From positions 62,001-126,000 of the forward strand of contig NZ_WBOL01000008.1 in the NCBI RefSeq assembly GCF_008973715.1: a DNA stretch of 64,000 nucleotides, given 5' to 3'. The notes under the pieces are model-generated. The model was not told where the DNA came from and did not search any database. It worked only from the letters and a program-made list of their open reading frames with translations. The position numbers were made by a program, and so were the translations under genes. Origin of the DNA: Nitrincola schmidtii (GTDB lineage Bacteria > Pseudomonadota > Gammaproteobacteria > Pseudomonadales > Balneatricaceae). Positions within the stretch are counted from its first letter, which is position 1; every line of letters begins with the position of its first letter. This document shows, piece by piece, positions 1-9,283 of the stretch.

Positions 1-44
1 TTTTGATATATGCAAATTGATCTTCACTCTATGTTCTTTATCAC

Positions 45-563
45 TCACCTCAAAATAGCCTGGGAGATATCGATAACATCTAAAATCGTACCTTGGCCTT
101 GAACGACACGAACAATTTTATCTTCTAACAACAGCCATTCTTCCTCTTGAGTATTTCCTCCGCGACCTGCCCAATGGTTAGGCAAACGAGTCGACTTAGC
201 GTACAAATCGGGCGGGAAAACATCTCCTCTGGCTAATTTCATTTGCCAACCCGGAGGTAAATCCCCTCCTCGTGCTAACTTTTTTTGCAGTCCAGGTGGT
301 ATCCGTTTCTGCTCAAAAGTTTGATTTGCTTCCGTAGAAGAGAGCCCAAAATATTCCTCAAGAACACGACGGATAATGGGTTGGTAATCTGCCGAAATAT
401 CCTCATTTTGCTGGTGCGCCTTCGGAGCAGATCGCTGATCTGAATTTGCGGGTGCATTTGCAGACCTTCCGCGATCATTGGATGCTGCGGGAGTAAAAGA
501 TGGAGGTGATGCTAGTACAGGAAGACTTAAGCTCATCGCTAATAAAAAAAACAAGGGCTTCAT
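45..563 (-). CDS. CigR/RcnB-like secreted small protein
   Basis: This is a 172-residue protein with an N-terminal signal peptide (Lys-Pro-Leu then a hydrophobic run ending near Ala18). The middle is low-complexity, rich in Ala, Ser, Asn and Gln. The distinctive part is a repeated motif around residues 88-120: PPGLQKKLARG, PPGWQMKLARG, then the variant PPDLYAKSTR. Repeats of this PPG..KKLARG kind are known from the CigR/RcnB-like periplasmic family, so I place it there. The C-terminal segment (ILDVIDISQAIL) also resembles the end of that family. The start is supported by a GAGG about 5 bases upstream of the ATG. It is probably periplasmic or inner-membrane anchored. Its molecular role is not evident from sequence. 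It stands alone downstream of speE on the same strand, about 85 bases away. Confidence 0.72.
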   Translation of the reverse strand: MKPLFFLLAMSLSLPVLASPPSFTPAASNDRGRSANAPANSDQRSAPKAHQQNEDISADYQPIIRRVLEEYFGLSSTEANQTFEQKRIPPGLQKKLARGGDLPPGWQMKLARGDVFPPDLYAKSTRLPNHWAGRGGNTQEEEWLLLEDKIVRVVQGQGTILDVIDISQAILR

Positions 564-648
564 ATAACCTCACTTAAAAACAGAATTGATAAAGATGAAG
601 TTTACGCTGACTAGGATGAAGCCGAACTGAATGGAAGTTACACTATTG

Positions 649-1500
649 CTATGGTTCTAGTAGATTTTGCACATAGGCGGGTAGATGGAAAGCTGAAGCA
701 TGAACCGCTGGCGTGTAATAACGGCAATTTAAGCCCGAAGCTTGATAACGCTGTTGTAGCAAAGAAATATCCAATTTGGATATCTGTAAATCATCACATC
801 CCCAAGCCAAAGCCATGATGCCACCGATGTAGGTAGGAACGGCAACGCCATAAAAACGTGTATCTGTAAAGTAAGGACTTAATCGATGTTGAGTATTGAT
901 AAGCTCTTCAGGCTGCATAAACACCACGCCATTTTGAGCAACAAACACGCCATTAGGATTTAATAAACGTTTGCAGCCTTGATAGAACTCACTTGAAAAC
1001 AGGACTTCGCCTGGTCCTATTGGATCTGTGCAGTCAGAAATGATGACGTCGAAAGGTTCAATGTCTGCCTCACAAACAAATGCCATACCATCAGCAATGT
1101 TGATTGTGACTCTAGGGTCATCAAAAGCACCCGCCGAGTGATTTGGAAGAAAGGTTTTACAGAGATCAATAACTGCTTGATCAATTTCAACCTGAACAAC
1201 CTCTTCAACACTTTGGTGTTTTAGCACTTCACGTAAAATACCGCCATCGCCCCCACCAATGATCAGCACCCTTCGGGCGGCACCAAAGGCCAACATCGGC
1301 ACATGAACCATCATTTCGTGATAGATGAACTCATCGCGCTCGGTCGTTTGCACGATCCCATCTAAGGCCATGACACGACCAAAGAAGCGATTACGAAAAA
1401 TGATCAGGTGCTGATGATCTGTTTGCTGTTCGAACAAAAGTTCATCAATACTCAGCGACTGACCATAACCATCACTTAAGGTTTCGGTGAATAGGCTCAT
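649..1500 (-). CDS. speE: Polyamine aminopropyltransferase (spermidine synthase)
   Basis: This 283-residue cytosolic enzyme transfers the aminopropyl group of decarboxylated S-adenosylmethionine to putrescine, giving spermidine. The nucleotide-binding glycine motif LIIGGGDGGILREVL lies around residues 80-95, the acidic VEID ribose-binding segment follows, and the conserved ISDCTDPIGPGEVLF segment with the catalytic Asp is near residues 154-170. Length matches the family. Its ATG overlaps the stop codon of speD by four bases (ATGA), so the two are translationally coupled and the product of SpeD is the co-substrate of SpeE. The order aroC-speD-speE on one strand with almost no gaps indicates a single operon. 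All family motifs are intact and nothing looks unusual. Confidence 0.96.
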   Translation of the reverse strand: MSLFTETLSDGYGQSLSIDELLFEQQTDHQHLIIFRNRFFGRVMALDGIVQTTERDEFIYHEMMVHVPMLAFGAARRVLIIGGGDGGILREVLKHQSVEEVVQVEIDQAVIDLCKTFLPNHSAGAFDDPRVTINIADGMAFVCEADIEPFDVIISDCTDPIGPGEVLFSSEFYQGCKRLLNPNGVFVAQNGVVFMQPEELINTQHRLSPYFTDTRFYGVAVPTYIGGIMALAWGCDDLQISKLDISLLQQRYQASGLNCRYYTPAVHASAFHLPAYVQNLLEP

Positions 1501-1988
1501 ACTGACGCACTTAAACTCACGGGCATTCTGCCACGAACATACTCTTGAACATCGACTTTGTTTGGAGAAAAGTAGCGTTCCAGCACGGGAACAGCATCAG
1601 CTGGACGGGCATCTCCACACATAAATACATCAAAAGCTGCAAATTCACGTTCCGGCCAGGTATGCACACTAATATGTGACTCGGCTAACACCGCCACACC
1701 GGATATGCCACCATTCGGGGTAAAATGATGCAAGTGAATATGCAGGAGTGTCGCACCTGAAGCTTCAACCGCCTCTCTTAAAGCCTCTTCCATATGCTCA
1801 AGACTATCGATATTAGAGGCACCAAACAGGTCGATAATCAGATGCATACCTGCAAATTCATAATCATCACGACGAATAAAGAAATCTTTTCGATCTCTGG
1901 CAGCGACAGCAGAGCCTATAGGTTTGCTCTGATGTTGTTGCATCCGTTCCTGCGTGCTGTATGTATCGTTAATGTCTTTGATATTCAT
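1497..1988 (-). CDS. speD: S-adenosylmethionine decarboxylase proenzyme, short class
   Basis: This 163-residue proenzyme makes decarboxylated S-adenosylmethionine for SpeE. The self-cleavage site is visible as LAESHISVHTWPE. Family knowledge puts the cut between Glu103 and Ser104, converting the serine into the pyruvoyl cofactor. The downstream Cys in VFMCGD is the conserved proton-transfer residue. The catalytic core is of the small bacterial (SpeH-like) class of about 120 residues, here preceded by a 40-residue N-terminal extension of low similarity. It is not the 264-residue enterobacterial SpeD. The gene starts four bases after the aroC stop and overlaps speE by four bases, which shows co-transcription. 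Confidence 0.95.
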   Translation of the reverse strand: MNIKDINDTYSTQERMQQHQSKPIGSAVAARDRKDFFIRRDDYEFAGMHLIIDLFGASNIDSLEHMEEALREAVEASGATLLHIHLHHFTPNGGISGVAVLAESHISVHTWPEREFAAFDVFMCGDARPADAVPVLERYFSPNKVDVQEYVRGRMPVSLSASV

Positions 1989-1992
1989 AACC

Positions 1993-3084
1993 TTATTTAA
2001 GTTTTAACAAATCTGTCTTAACGTCGGCGTTCTGACCACGATGACGCAGCAGATGATCTACTAAGGTCATCGCCATCATCGCTTCGGCAATCGGTGTAGC
2101 GCGAATACCGACACAGGGGTCATGGCGTCCTTTTGTGATGACATCGACTGCTTCACCACGATTATTAATACTTTTACCTGGCAGACGCATGCTAGAGGTC
2201 GGTTTCAACGCAATATGAGCAATGATATCCTGCCCTGTTGAGATACCACCCAAAATGCCCCCAGCATGGTTAGATAGAAAGCCTTCGGGCGTCATCTCGT
2301 CACGATGCTCAGTGCCTTTTTGCGAAACAACCGCAAAGCCATCCCCTATTTCGACACCCTTAACCGCATTAATACTCATTAAAGCATGCGCCAACTCAGC
2401 ATCTAATCGATCAAAAATAGGCTCTCCCAAGCCAACAGGTACACCCGACGCCACTACCGAAATTCGTGCACCGACTGAATTCCCCTCTTTGCGCAGTGCA
2501 TCCATGTACTCTGCCATTTTTTCAGCAGCATCAGCATCCGGCGAGAAAAAAGGATTTTCAGAAACCTGATCCCAATCAAACTTTTGTGGATCAATTGCCA
2601 CGGGGCCTAGTTGAGATAGATAGCCTCGAACGGTCACTCCAAGCTGACTGAGCACTTTCTTAGCAATAGCACCACCCGCCACACGCATGGCGGTTTCACG
2701 CGCAGAAGAACGACCACCACCACGATAGTCTCGAAAACCATACTTATGATCATAAACATAATCAGCATGTGCTGGGCGGTAGGTATCTTTAATTTCGGAA
2801 TAGTCTTTTGAACGTTGATCGGTATTTTCGATCAGTAAACCTATAGGTGTTCCTGTCGTGCGACCTTCAAAGACACCCGAAAGGATTCTGACTTCATCCG
2901 CTTCACGTCGTTGTGTCGTATGACGAGAGGTACCTGGTTTGCGACGATCTAAATCAATTTGAAGATCTTCTTCAGTTAATGGAATACCAGGTGGGCAACC
3001 ATCTACAATGGCCGCCAAAGCGGGTCCGTGGCTTTCACCACAACTGGTAAAAGTGAAAAGTTTGCCGATAGTATTACCAGACAT
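1993..3084 (-). CDS. aroC: Chorismate synthase
   Basis: This 363-residue, FMN-dependent enzyme converts 5-enolpyruvylshikimate-3-phosphate to chorismate, the last step of the shikimate pathway. All three family signatures are visible: [18 protein letters not shown] near residues 16-33, the GRSSAR segment near 126, and [17 protein letters not shown] near 318-334. Length is normal for the proteobacterial enzyme. It is the first gene of the apparent aroC-speD-speE operon and is divergent from the Smr gene across 90 bases. In many gammaproteobacteria aroC follows prmB with smrB divergent. Here smr is kept next to aroC, but prmB is not adjacent and the polyamine genes follow instead. Confidence 0.97.
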   Translation of the reverse strand: MSGNTIGKLFTFTSCGESHGPALAAIVDGCPPGIPLTEEDLQIDLDRRKPGTSRHTTQRREADEVRILSGVFEGRTTGTPIGLLIENTDQRSKDYSEIKDTYRPAHADYVYDHKYGFRDYRGGGRSSARETAMRVAGGAIAKKVLSQLGVTVRGYLSQLGPVAIDPQKFDWDQVSENPFFSPDADAAEKMAEYMDALRKEGNSVGARISVVASGVPVGLGEPIFDRLDAELAHALMSINAVKGVEIGDGFAVVSQKGTEHRDEMTPEGFLSNHAGGILGGISTGQDIIAHIALKPTSSMRLPGKSINNRGEAVDVITKGRHDPCVGIRATPIAEAMMAMTLVDHLLRHRGQNADVKTDLLKLK

Positions 3085-3174
3085 CTGAAGATCCTGTTGT
3101 CATTAACCAATTGAATCGCTTAGCATGCGTATGCAAATATACGCTAATATTAAAGAAATTATGACCTAAACGCC

Positions 3175-3741
3175 ATGACAGAGTTTAAACCGACACCCGA
3201 TGATGAGCTAGATATCGACTTTCAATCACTGATGAAAGACGTCACACGCATCAAATCAGCCCATGCAGACCTAGGACATAAGCCCACATTAAAAAAATCT
3301 CCTGATCTTGCCTATCGCAGGCGTATGGCAGAACAGGAACCTGAACAATTTATTGATGGTCTGTCAGCCGAAGTGTCAGAGCTGGTTGAATCAGAAGATG
3401 AGCTGTTGTTTGCAACACCCGGTATTCAAATTAGGCGCTTAAAAAAACTGAAGTTAGGACACATTCCATGGGAGCAAGGTCTTGACCTGCATGGATACAC
3501 CATCGAAGCTGCCAGAAATGAAGTTAGCCGCTTTATTCGAGATGCTCAGCGCCAGCAGGCGCGCTGTGTCTTAATCGTGCATGGCAAAGCGTTTTCTCAA
3601 GTGGGTCAAAACCCGGTATTAAAGTCCTATATCAATGACTGGTTAAGACAAATGCCCAGCGTATTAGCCTTTAGCTCTGCCCAACCCCGTGATGGCGGAA
3701 CCGGCGCCGTGTACGTATTATTGAAAACAGAGAAACGCTAA
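3175..3741 (+). CDS. Smr-domain endonuclease (SmrB-like)
   Basis: A 188-residue protein with a charged, probably disordered N-terminal half and a C-terminal Smr domain at about residues 100-186. The LDLHG motif and a HGKAFS loop (the usual HGKG position) are present, followed by the conserved GGTGAVYVLL end. SmrB of Escherichia coli cuts mRNA at collided ribosomes to start ribosome rescue; this is the likely role here by family and by position next to aroC, as in enterobacteria. Whether this copy is SmrB or a paralogue such as SmrA cannot be settled by eye. The stop overlaps the stop of the convergent patatin gene by four bases. No strong ribosome-binding site is visible before the ATG. Confidence 0.88.
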   Translation: MTEFKPTPDDELDIDFQSLMKDVTRIKSAHADLGHKPTLKKSPDLAYRRRMAEQEPEQFIDGLSAEVSELVESEDELLFATPGIQIRRLKKLKLGHIPWEQGLDLHGYTIEAARNEVSRFIRDAQRQQARCVLIVHGKAFSQVGQNPVLKSYINDWLRQMPSVLAFSSAQPRDGGTGAVYVLLKTEKR

Positions 3742-4592
3742 CTAAACTGATCATCCATCAGCACAGGTTTGATTTTACCTCGCGCTTCAAACTGGTCTAG
3801 CTGAATCGCTGCAATACGAGAACCTGCATCAATCAACTCATTTGCTCGATGAAACTCGTGGAATCCTGCAATCGATTTGGGAATATGCAATAAGAGATCA
3901 GGCTGATAGCCTGCCACTTTATAGCGACTTAACGCGCCATGCAGCACTTCCATTGAACTAACGATGACGCCAATGCGCTGGCTGGCATTAAAGTTTCGTT
4001 GCGCCAGCATATGTTGAATTTTTGGCAGTACTTCTGGATCAACATCATCATCTGCGCAGTTAAGGTCTACCGCTAAAATCATATCAGACTCTACGGCAAC
4101 CGTGGGTATCATTGGCAAAGGGTTGAGTACAGCACCATCGACTAAGATGCGCTCTCCTCTTTGAATCGGAGAGAAGACTCCTGGAACAGCAGAAGAGGCT
4201 CGAATAGCCTCAAGTAATGGACCTTCTTGAAACCACACCTCTTTATGACGCGTCAAGTCAGTAGCTACAGCGGTGTAATGGATTGGCAGGTCTTCGATAT
4301 TAGGGTTACCAATCATTGACTCAATCTTGGCGAAAATCTTATCACCACGGATGGTGCCATGAGAAAAGTGTAAATCCAATAACCTGACGACATCAATCCA
4401 GTTCAGGGTCTTCACCCATTTTGTATAAGCATCTAAGCCGCCGGCTGCGTAAAGCCCTCCTACTAAGGCTCCCATCGAACTGCCTGAAATAGACACCACT
4501 TCATAACCACGCGATTGCAACTGATGAATGACGCCTATATGCGCATAACCGCGAGCACCACCTGCTCCTAAAACAAGCGATACGCGAGGCAT
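3738..4592 (-). CDS. Patatin-like phospholipase family protein (RssA-like)
   Basis: A 284-residue bacterial patatin-like protein. The oxyanion glycine motif GAGGARG is at residues 9-15, the nucleophile elbow GSSMG has Ser39, and the second member of the Ser-Asp dyad is Asp152 in VDGAVLNPLP. All are intact, so lipid acyl hydrolase activity is expected. No signal peptide is seen, so it should be cytosolic. The length and C-terminal region fit the RssA/YchK-like group. The true substrate is unknown. It lies five bases downstream of the DUF4892 gene on the same strand, so the two are probably co-transcribed. Confidence 0.9.
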   Translation of the reverse strand: MPRVSLVLGAGGARGYAHIGVIHQLQSRGYEVVSISGSSMGALVGGLYAAGGLDAYTKWVKTLNWIDVVRLLDLHFSHGTIRGDKIFAKIESMIGNPNIEDLPIHYTAVATDLTRHKEVWFQEGPLLEAIRASSAVPGVFSPIQRGERILVDGAVLNPLPMIPTVAVESDMILAVDLNCADDDVDPEVLPKIQHMLAQRNFNASQRIGVIVSSMEVLHGALSRYKVAGYQPDLLLHIPKSIAGFHEFHRANELIDAGSRIAAIQLDQFEARGKIKPVLMDDQFS

Positions 4593-4596
4593 AGTG

Positions 4597-5484
4597 TTAT
4601 TCCTCGACTCTAATCACGGTAATGGCATAGTTATCATATCCAAGCACACTTGGTGCTAAGGTTCCTATACCGAACACTGCAACACGATCAGGCATCACAC
4701 CTGACTGCAATAACTCACTTTCTAAGCGCTGAGCCTCTGCATTACTTTCAGTAAGCCCCGTGTCTCCTGTATTCACACGCTGATGAACCACAATTCGCAG
4801 TTTTAGATCCAGATCCTCGTCTAATAAACCCAGCAATTGCTGCAATGTGTTAGGTTCTGCCGCTGACCAACCGGGTAAATCTGCATACCCTAGATCCCGC
4901 AACTGCTGCTGCCAAGAAACGTGTTCAGATTCGATCATCTGCTCAGATTCCTGCTCGACGACACTGGGTGCAACATGAATATAATCGATATGTAGATAAG
5001 AGCGACCATTTCCGCGACGAACAGCATAGACAGCCATATGACCGGTAGTTAATTCAGCTGCTAAATAAAATTGAGTACTATCTACACCCAGTAAATTGGC
5101 ATAACCAAACACTTGGTTAGCCCAAAGATTGCTCGCTCCACACTGGCGAGAAGAACATTCAAAAAGAATATTGGCTTGCTGGCGTAATAGTTGATCACGA
5201 ACATGTTCGAAACCCTGGTCTGGAGTATTACCAGGTGAAAGCTGCCAGGTTCGACGTATCAAGTCTCCGCTTAAGCGCAACTCATTTTGAGTGCGCAATA
5301 AGCCCTGAATCCTAGTGATCTGGCTTAATGGAAGTTGATAATCAGGTGTAGCTCTGGCTGACTGGTTGTCTAGCGTTGATAAAGGGAAAGGCTCGAACCA
5401 ATCAGGTAGCTGATTAGAGGCATGGGTTGGGCTAGCAATGATCAGGGCCGCTAAAATAAATAGCTTGATCAAACGATCATACAT
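4597..5484 (-). CDS. DUF4892 family periplasmic protein
   Basis: This 295-residue protein has a signal peptide cut after about residue 22 (alanine-rich, followed by SNQLPDWFEPFP). The mature part resembles the DUF4892 family, with the opening LPDWFEPFPLSTLD, a Cys pair in FECSSRQCGASNLWANQVFGY and a C-terminal region resembling the OmpA-like peptidoglycan-binding fold (VAVFGIGTLAPSVLG). The C-terminal similarity is weak and is my inference. Members are small envelope proteins of unknown function in Pseudomonas and marine gammaproteobacteria. It sits between an alpha/beta hydrolase and the patatin-like gene, all on the same strand, which may point to an envelope-lipid role, but this is only context. 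Confidence 0.8.
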   Translation of the reverse strand: MYDRLIKLFILAALIIASPTHASNQLPDWFEPFPLSTLDNQSARATPDYQLPLSQITRIQGLLRTQNELRLSGDLIRRTWQLSPGNTPDQGFEHVRDQLLRQQANILFECSSRQCGASNLWANQVFGYANLLGVDSTQFYLAAELTTGHMAVYAVRRGNGRSYLHIDYIHVAPSVVEQESEQMIESEHVSWQQQLRDLGYADLPGWSAAEPNTLQQLLGLLDEDLDLKLRIVVHQRVNTGDTGLTESNAEAQRLESELLQSGVMPDRVAVFGIGTLAPSVLGYDNYAITVIRVEE

Positions 5485-5556
5485 GGTGACTCCTTATACG
5501 CTTTAAGCGCGCAGATTGTTATTCTGCCATGTTAACTTTCTGGATTGTTGTTCTTA

Positions 5557-6402
5557 TCAATCTTGTAAGTGACGACAAATACGTTTGACTACTTCCGCTA
5601 CATATCTATCCTCAAGATGCAAATGATGGCCTCCAGGCAAACATTCAACTTCAATATCTGTTACGCATTTTGCTAGCTGATAGGTTTGCTCAGTTGCAAT
5701 TCCCCTTTCAGCTAGGCACAACAACACGGGTGATTTAATTACCCTCAAGAATTCAGCAACTTGACCTTCCGTTAACCTTAGCACAGACGGCGCAAATAGA
5801 TAGGGATCAGTATGCCACTGCCATCCAGCATCTGTTTGCGTGATAGCACGCGAAACGAGTGCTTTGGATGCTTCATAGGGTACCGGATACTGACTTTTCG
5901 CCCTGACGACGACGGCATCTTCAAAGTGATCATAATAACGTTGAGGTCGCTCAGCGATGCGTTTACGTTGACGCAGCGCCATAGTCATCTGCTGTGGGCT
6001 TTGTTCAGCCGGTGTCGTAACAGGGACAAGACCGTCTAGCAGTACTACCGACTTTACCCGTTCAGGAGCAACAGCCGAAAGCAGAGAGGCAATACCAGCA
6101 CCCATAGAATGTCCGACCAAATGAAATGAATTCAGTTCCAAATAATCAGCTAAGGCCAGCACGTCAGCGACATTATCCCAGACATAATAAGGCGTACCAG
6201 CTGGTCGATGATCTGAAAAACCATGACCCGCCAGATCAGGTGCAATCACTTGGTATTCATCAAGTAACGGCGCTAAAGAATAAAAACTGGCTGCATTATC
6301 CAGCCAGCCATGTAAGGCGATAATGGGCTCTTTTGCCGGATCACCCCAGATCAACCCTCTCATCTTAAGGTGAGGAAAAAAAGCTCTAAGTTCGTTTGGC
6401 AT
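5557..6402 (-). CDS. Alpha/beta hydrolase
   Basis: A 281-residue cytosolic alpha/beta hydrolase. The oxyanion motif HGWLDNAASF begins at His31, the nucleophile elbow GHSMGAG carries Ser99, an Asp lies before strand 7 in the expected region, and the catalytic His is in GGHHLHLED near residue 259. The HGWLDN opening is typical of the serine-hydrolase-like group found next to metabolic genes in Pseudomonas. The substrate is unknown. Its ATG overlaps the gpsA stop as TAATG, so it is coupled to gpsA. Between it and the DUF4892 start lies a gap of 72 bases with no clear terminator. Confidence 0.9.
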   Translation of the reverse strand: MPNELRAFFPHLKMRGLIWGDPAKEPIIALHGWLDNAASFYSLAPLLDEYQVIAPDLAGHGFSDHRPAGTPYYVWDNVADVLALADYLELNSFHLVGHSMGAGIASLLSAVAPERVKSVVLLDGLVPVTTPAEQSPQQMTMALRQRKRIAERPQRYYDHFEDAVVVRAKSQYPVPYEASKALVSRAITQTDAGWQWHTDPYLFAPSVLRLTEGQVAEFLRVIKSPVLLCLAERGIATEQTYQLAKCVTDIEVECLPGGHHLHLEDRYVAEVVKRICRHLQD

Positions 6403-7463
6403 TAGCGATGTATTGATGGATTAATTCCAGAAGTTGCTGCAGCATCTCGTGGCAAGACAAACTCAACGTCACTGCTTTGAGCATTAACCATCATACTGCG
6501 GGCTATGTCAGCAACCGGAGCGGCATTAAACACCACTTCATACAAGCCGCTGACCAAAGGCATATAGATATCTTTTTCGATTGCTTTATCGCGCACTTGA
6601 TGCAGGGTATTGACCCCTTCAGCAACCTCCCCTAGCACGGATACTGCCTCATCTAGGGTTTTGCCCTCACCCAAAGCAAATCCTACCCGAAAATTACGAC
6701 TCAAAGGTGACATGCAGGTCACAATTAGGTCACCCACACCTGCCAAACCTAAAAAAGTCATCGGATTTGCTCCCATTGAGACAGCAAAACGACTCATTTC
6801 AGCCAAGGAACGAGTCATCAACATACTGCGGGTATTTTCGCCCATCCCCAGCGCTGCACTCATGCCAGCGGCAATCGCATAGATATTTTTCAGTGTTCCG
6901 CCCAGCTCCACACCATAAGTATCGGTGCTTGCGTAGACACGAAAATAAGGACTGTGCAAAAGCTGCTGGATACGAGTTCGTAACGCTTCGTCTTGGCTTG
7001 CAATAACGGTCGCCGTCAGCTGTTTGCGAGCAATCTCTTTAGCAAGATTAGGTCCACTCAACACGCCCACGAGAGCATTCGGTATTTCATCCGCAATGAT
7101 CTCACTCATGAGGCTAAAGGTTTCTGCTTCGATCCCTTTGGTGGTGCTGATCAACAGCTGCTGATGATTGAGGTAATTAACGGATTGGCGAACCACATCC
7201 CGAACCGCATGACTGGGTACGGAAATAAACACCACTTCGGCATTTTCAAGTGCGTAACTGAGCTCTGTTGTCGCCTCTAAATCCTTAGCTAACAAATAGT
7301 CAGGGAGGTAACGAGAGTTGCAGCGAGTGGTATTAATCTCGTCCACACGCTCTTGATCTCGCATCCACTGCCTAACGACAATACCTTTCTCTGCCATGAT
7401 ATTGGCAATGACGGTACCAAAACTTCCACCACCTAACACAGCAATATGCGACGCTTGACTCAC
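6402..7463 (-). CDS. gpsA: Glycerol-3-phosphate dehydrogenase [NAD(P)+]
   Basis: This 353-residue cytosolic enzyme reduces dihydroxyacetone phosphate to sn-glycerol-3-phosphate for phospholipid synthesis. It opens with the Rossmann motif [23 protein letters not shown] and the catalytic Lys region [26 protein letters not shown] are visible, as is the [12 protein letters not shown] segment. The C-terminus is about 15-20 residues longer than the Escherichia coli protein. It lies between the small membrane protein gene upstream and the alpha/beta hydrolase downstream, with overlapping or very short junctions, indicating an operon that includes the RhlB-like helicase gene. Confidence 0.96.
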   Translation of the reverse strand: MSQASHIAVLGGGSFGTVIANIMAEKGIVVRQWMRDQERVDEINTTRCNSRYLPDYLLAKDLEATTELSYALENAEVVFISVPSHAVRDVVRQSVNYLNHQQLLISTTKGIEAETFSLMSEIIADEIPNALVGVLSGPNLAKEIARKQLTATVIASQDEALRTRIQQLLHSPYFRVYASTDTYGVELGGTLKNIYAIAAGMSAALGMGENTRSMLMTRSLAEMSRFAVSMGANPMTFLGLAGVGDLIVTCMSPLSRNFRVGFALGEGKTLDEAVSVLGEVAEGVNTLHQVRDKAIEKDIYMPLVSGLYEVVFNAAPVADIARSMMVNAQSSDVEFVLPRDAAATSGINPSIHR

Positions 7464-7478
7464 AGAATTCTCCAGACG

Positions 7479-7703
7479 TTACTTGGGACGATGTTGATCA
7501 AGCGAATCTAACAATCGATCCACTAAACGAAAAATCAAACTAATGATACCGAAGGACAAAATCGCCATTACCACAAAAGCCAGTAATAGCATGGGATCTT
7601 GAGTTCGTTGAAAACCTGCAATCCCAACCACCACAAAAAAGGCGCTAACGACAATACCCAAAAGGTTTCTGATTTTGCCTGTACGGTGTTTGTCTTGCTG
7701 CAT
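7479..7703 (-). CDS. Small two-helix membrane protein, unrecognised
   Basis: A 74-residue protein with a basic N-terminus and two hydrophobic stretches (about residues 14-29 and 37-57), ending in a charged, Asp/Arg-rich tail. I do not recognise a family. I took the ATG at 7703 rather than the TTG two codons earlier, because an ATG is available and the TTG would overlap the upstream stop codon. It sits two bases after the helicase gene and 15 bases before gpsA, so it is translated as part of that operon. Small membrane proteins occur at this position beside gpsA in Pseudomonas too, but I cannot show that this is the same family. Confidence 0.68.
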   Translation of the reverse strand: MQQDKHRTGKIRNLLGIVVSAFFVVVGIAGFQRTQDPMLLLAFVVMAILSFGIISLIFRLVDRLLDSLDQHRPK

Positions 7704-7705
7704 AA

Positions 7706-9250
7706 TCAATCCAGTTTCTTAGGCTCTTCGTTGTTATTTTCGTCCGTTTCTTCGACCACCACGGCTTCAGCTTCTTCACTGCTATGTTCGGTTGGTGTGC
7801 TGTCGACAGAAGCATCATCAGACGTTGCGATTTGGGAAGTTGATTCTTCCACAGCATTATCTTCTGATTGTTCAGCAACCGCTTGAACCTCAGCTTTAGG
7901 CGCTTCAATAGGCTCTAGTAGTTCAGGGTCAGGATGAACACATACCAGCTTAACACCCGTATTGGCTTCCACTTCAGGTATCAAAAAGGAATCATTTTCA
8001 CAAGCAAAGGAGATAGAGGCACCCATTGCACCTGCACGACCCGTCCTTCCAATACGGTGAACATAATCATCAGCTTCTTCTGGGAGTTGATAATTGATCA
8101 CATGGGTGACGCCATCAATATGAATTCCACGCCCAGCCACATCGGTGGCTACCAACACCTGAATTTTGCCACTGCGGAAATCTTCTAAGGTTTTAACACG
8201 CTTATTTTGCGGAATCTCACCAGACATCAGTGCTGAACGGACACCGTCACGACGAAGTTTTTCTGCCAAATCACGAGTTTCATGGCGACGGTTGCAAAAT
8301 ACGATAGCGCGTTCAATGTTATTCACCCGCAAATAATTTCTAAGCAGGGTATATTTATCTTCAGAAGAGACCAAAAAGACGGTTTGTGTGATGTTATCAG
8401 TCACTTGAGACTCGGATTCAATCTCTATTTGAACAGGATCTTGGGTCCATTGACGCGCCAAGTTCATAATCTCGTCAGAGAAAGTTGCGCTGTATAACAA
8501 GGTTTGACGGTCCGGTCCTTTTCGCGGCGTATGACGAATAATGGTACGGACATCGGGTATAAAGCCCATGCTCAACATACGATCCGCTTCATCCAACACC
8601 ATCACTTCTACGTTGTACAGATCTACGTCTTTAGATTTAACAAAATCAATCAAGCGACCCGGTGTAGCCACCAAAAGATCGACTGGACCTTTCGCCAAAG
8701 CTTTACGTTGTTTTTCATAATCCATACCACCCACTAGTGATACCACGGATAAGTCTGAATAACGCACCAAACCTTCTGCGTCAGCAGCAATTTGCAAGGC
8801 CAGTTCACGTGTGGGTGCAATCAGCAATGCTCGGGGCTCTTTCAGTTTACGTGGTTCTTCCAGCGGAAAATCCAACAGATCAGTAATAATACCAATCAAA
8901 AAAGAAGCCGTTTTACCAGTTCCGGTTTGTGCTTTAGCAATCAGATCTTTGCCTTCTAGGGCATGTTCAATCGTGGCAGCTTGAATGGGTGTACAGTACT
9001 CAAAGCCCAAATCTGCAATGGCATGCATCAAAGCGTCGGGTAAGTTAAAGTCATGGAAGCGCCTACGATCAGCAACCTCAGGAACAATAAACTCCTGTGG
9101 CGTCCAGCTCTTGCGACGGCTATTGCCCCGATTATTACCACTGTCACGACGTTTACGACGTGGCTTAGGCTCTTTATCTTGAGCGGTGGTTTGATCAGTT
9201 TCGGCTTGTGTCTGACGCTGTTCTTCTGTATTCAAGAGATTACCTTCCAA
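7706..9250 (-). CDS. DEAD-box ATP-dependent RNA helicase (RhlB-like)
   Basis: A 514-residue RNA helicase. After a basic, Arg/Lys-rich N-terminal leader of about 60 residues come the Q motif (FEYCTPIQ), motif [19 protein letters not shown], the DEAD box, SAT, and in the second RecA domain [12 protein letters not shown] and [10 protein letters not shown]. All motifs are intact. The C-terminal 90 residues are strongly acidic and rich in Glu, Ala and Ser, a disordered tail that could hold partner-binding sites. The leader and helicase core look like RhlB, which works with RNase E in RNA decay, but RhlE-type assignment cannot be excluded by eye. It is the first gene of the run leading into gpsA. 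Confidence 0.92.
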   Translation of the reverse strand: MEGNLLNTEEQRQTQAETDQTTAQDKEPKPRRKRRDSGNNRGNSRRKSWTPQEFIVPEVADRRRFHDFNLPDALMHAIADLGFEYCTPIQAATIEHALEGKDLIAKAQTGTGKTASFLIGIITDLLDFPLEEPRKLKEPRALLIAPTRELALQIAADAEGLVRYSDLSVVSLVGGMDYEKQRKALAKGPVDLLVATPGRLIDFVKSKDVDLYNVEVMVLDEADRMLSMGFIPDVRTIIRHTPRKGPDRQTLLYSATFSDEIMNLARQWTQDPVQIEIESESQVTDNITQTVFLVSSEDKYTLLRNYLRVNNIERAIVFCNRRHETRDLAEKLRRDGVRSALMSGEIPQNKRVKTLEDFRSGKIQVLVATDVAGRGIHIDGVTHVINYQLPEEADDYVHRIGRTGRAGAMGASISFACENDSFLIPEVEANTGVKLVCVHPDPELLEPIEAPKAEVQAVAEQSEDNAVEESTSQIATSDDASVDSTPTEHSSEEAEAVVVEETDENNNEEPKKLD

Positions 9251-9283
9251 TTGTTCATCATTTTCACTGTCTATCTTACCCTG

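Noticed and set aside
2222-2569. Open frame of 115 codons on the plus strand inside aroC
   Set aside because: It lies antisense to a fully conserved gene, has no ribosome-binding site, and its protein is of the Ser/Pro-rich type expected from reversed codons.
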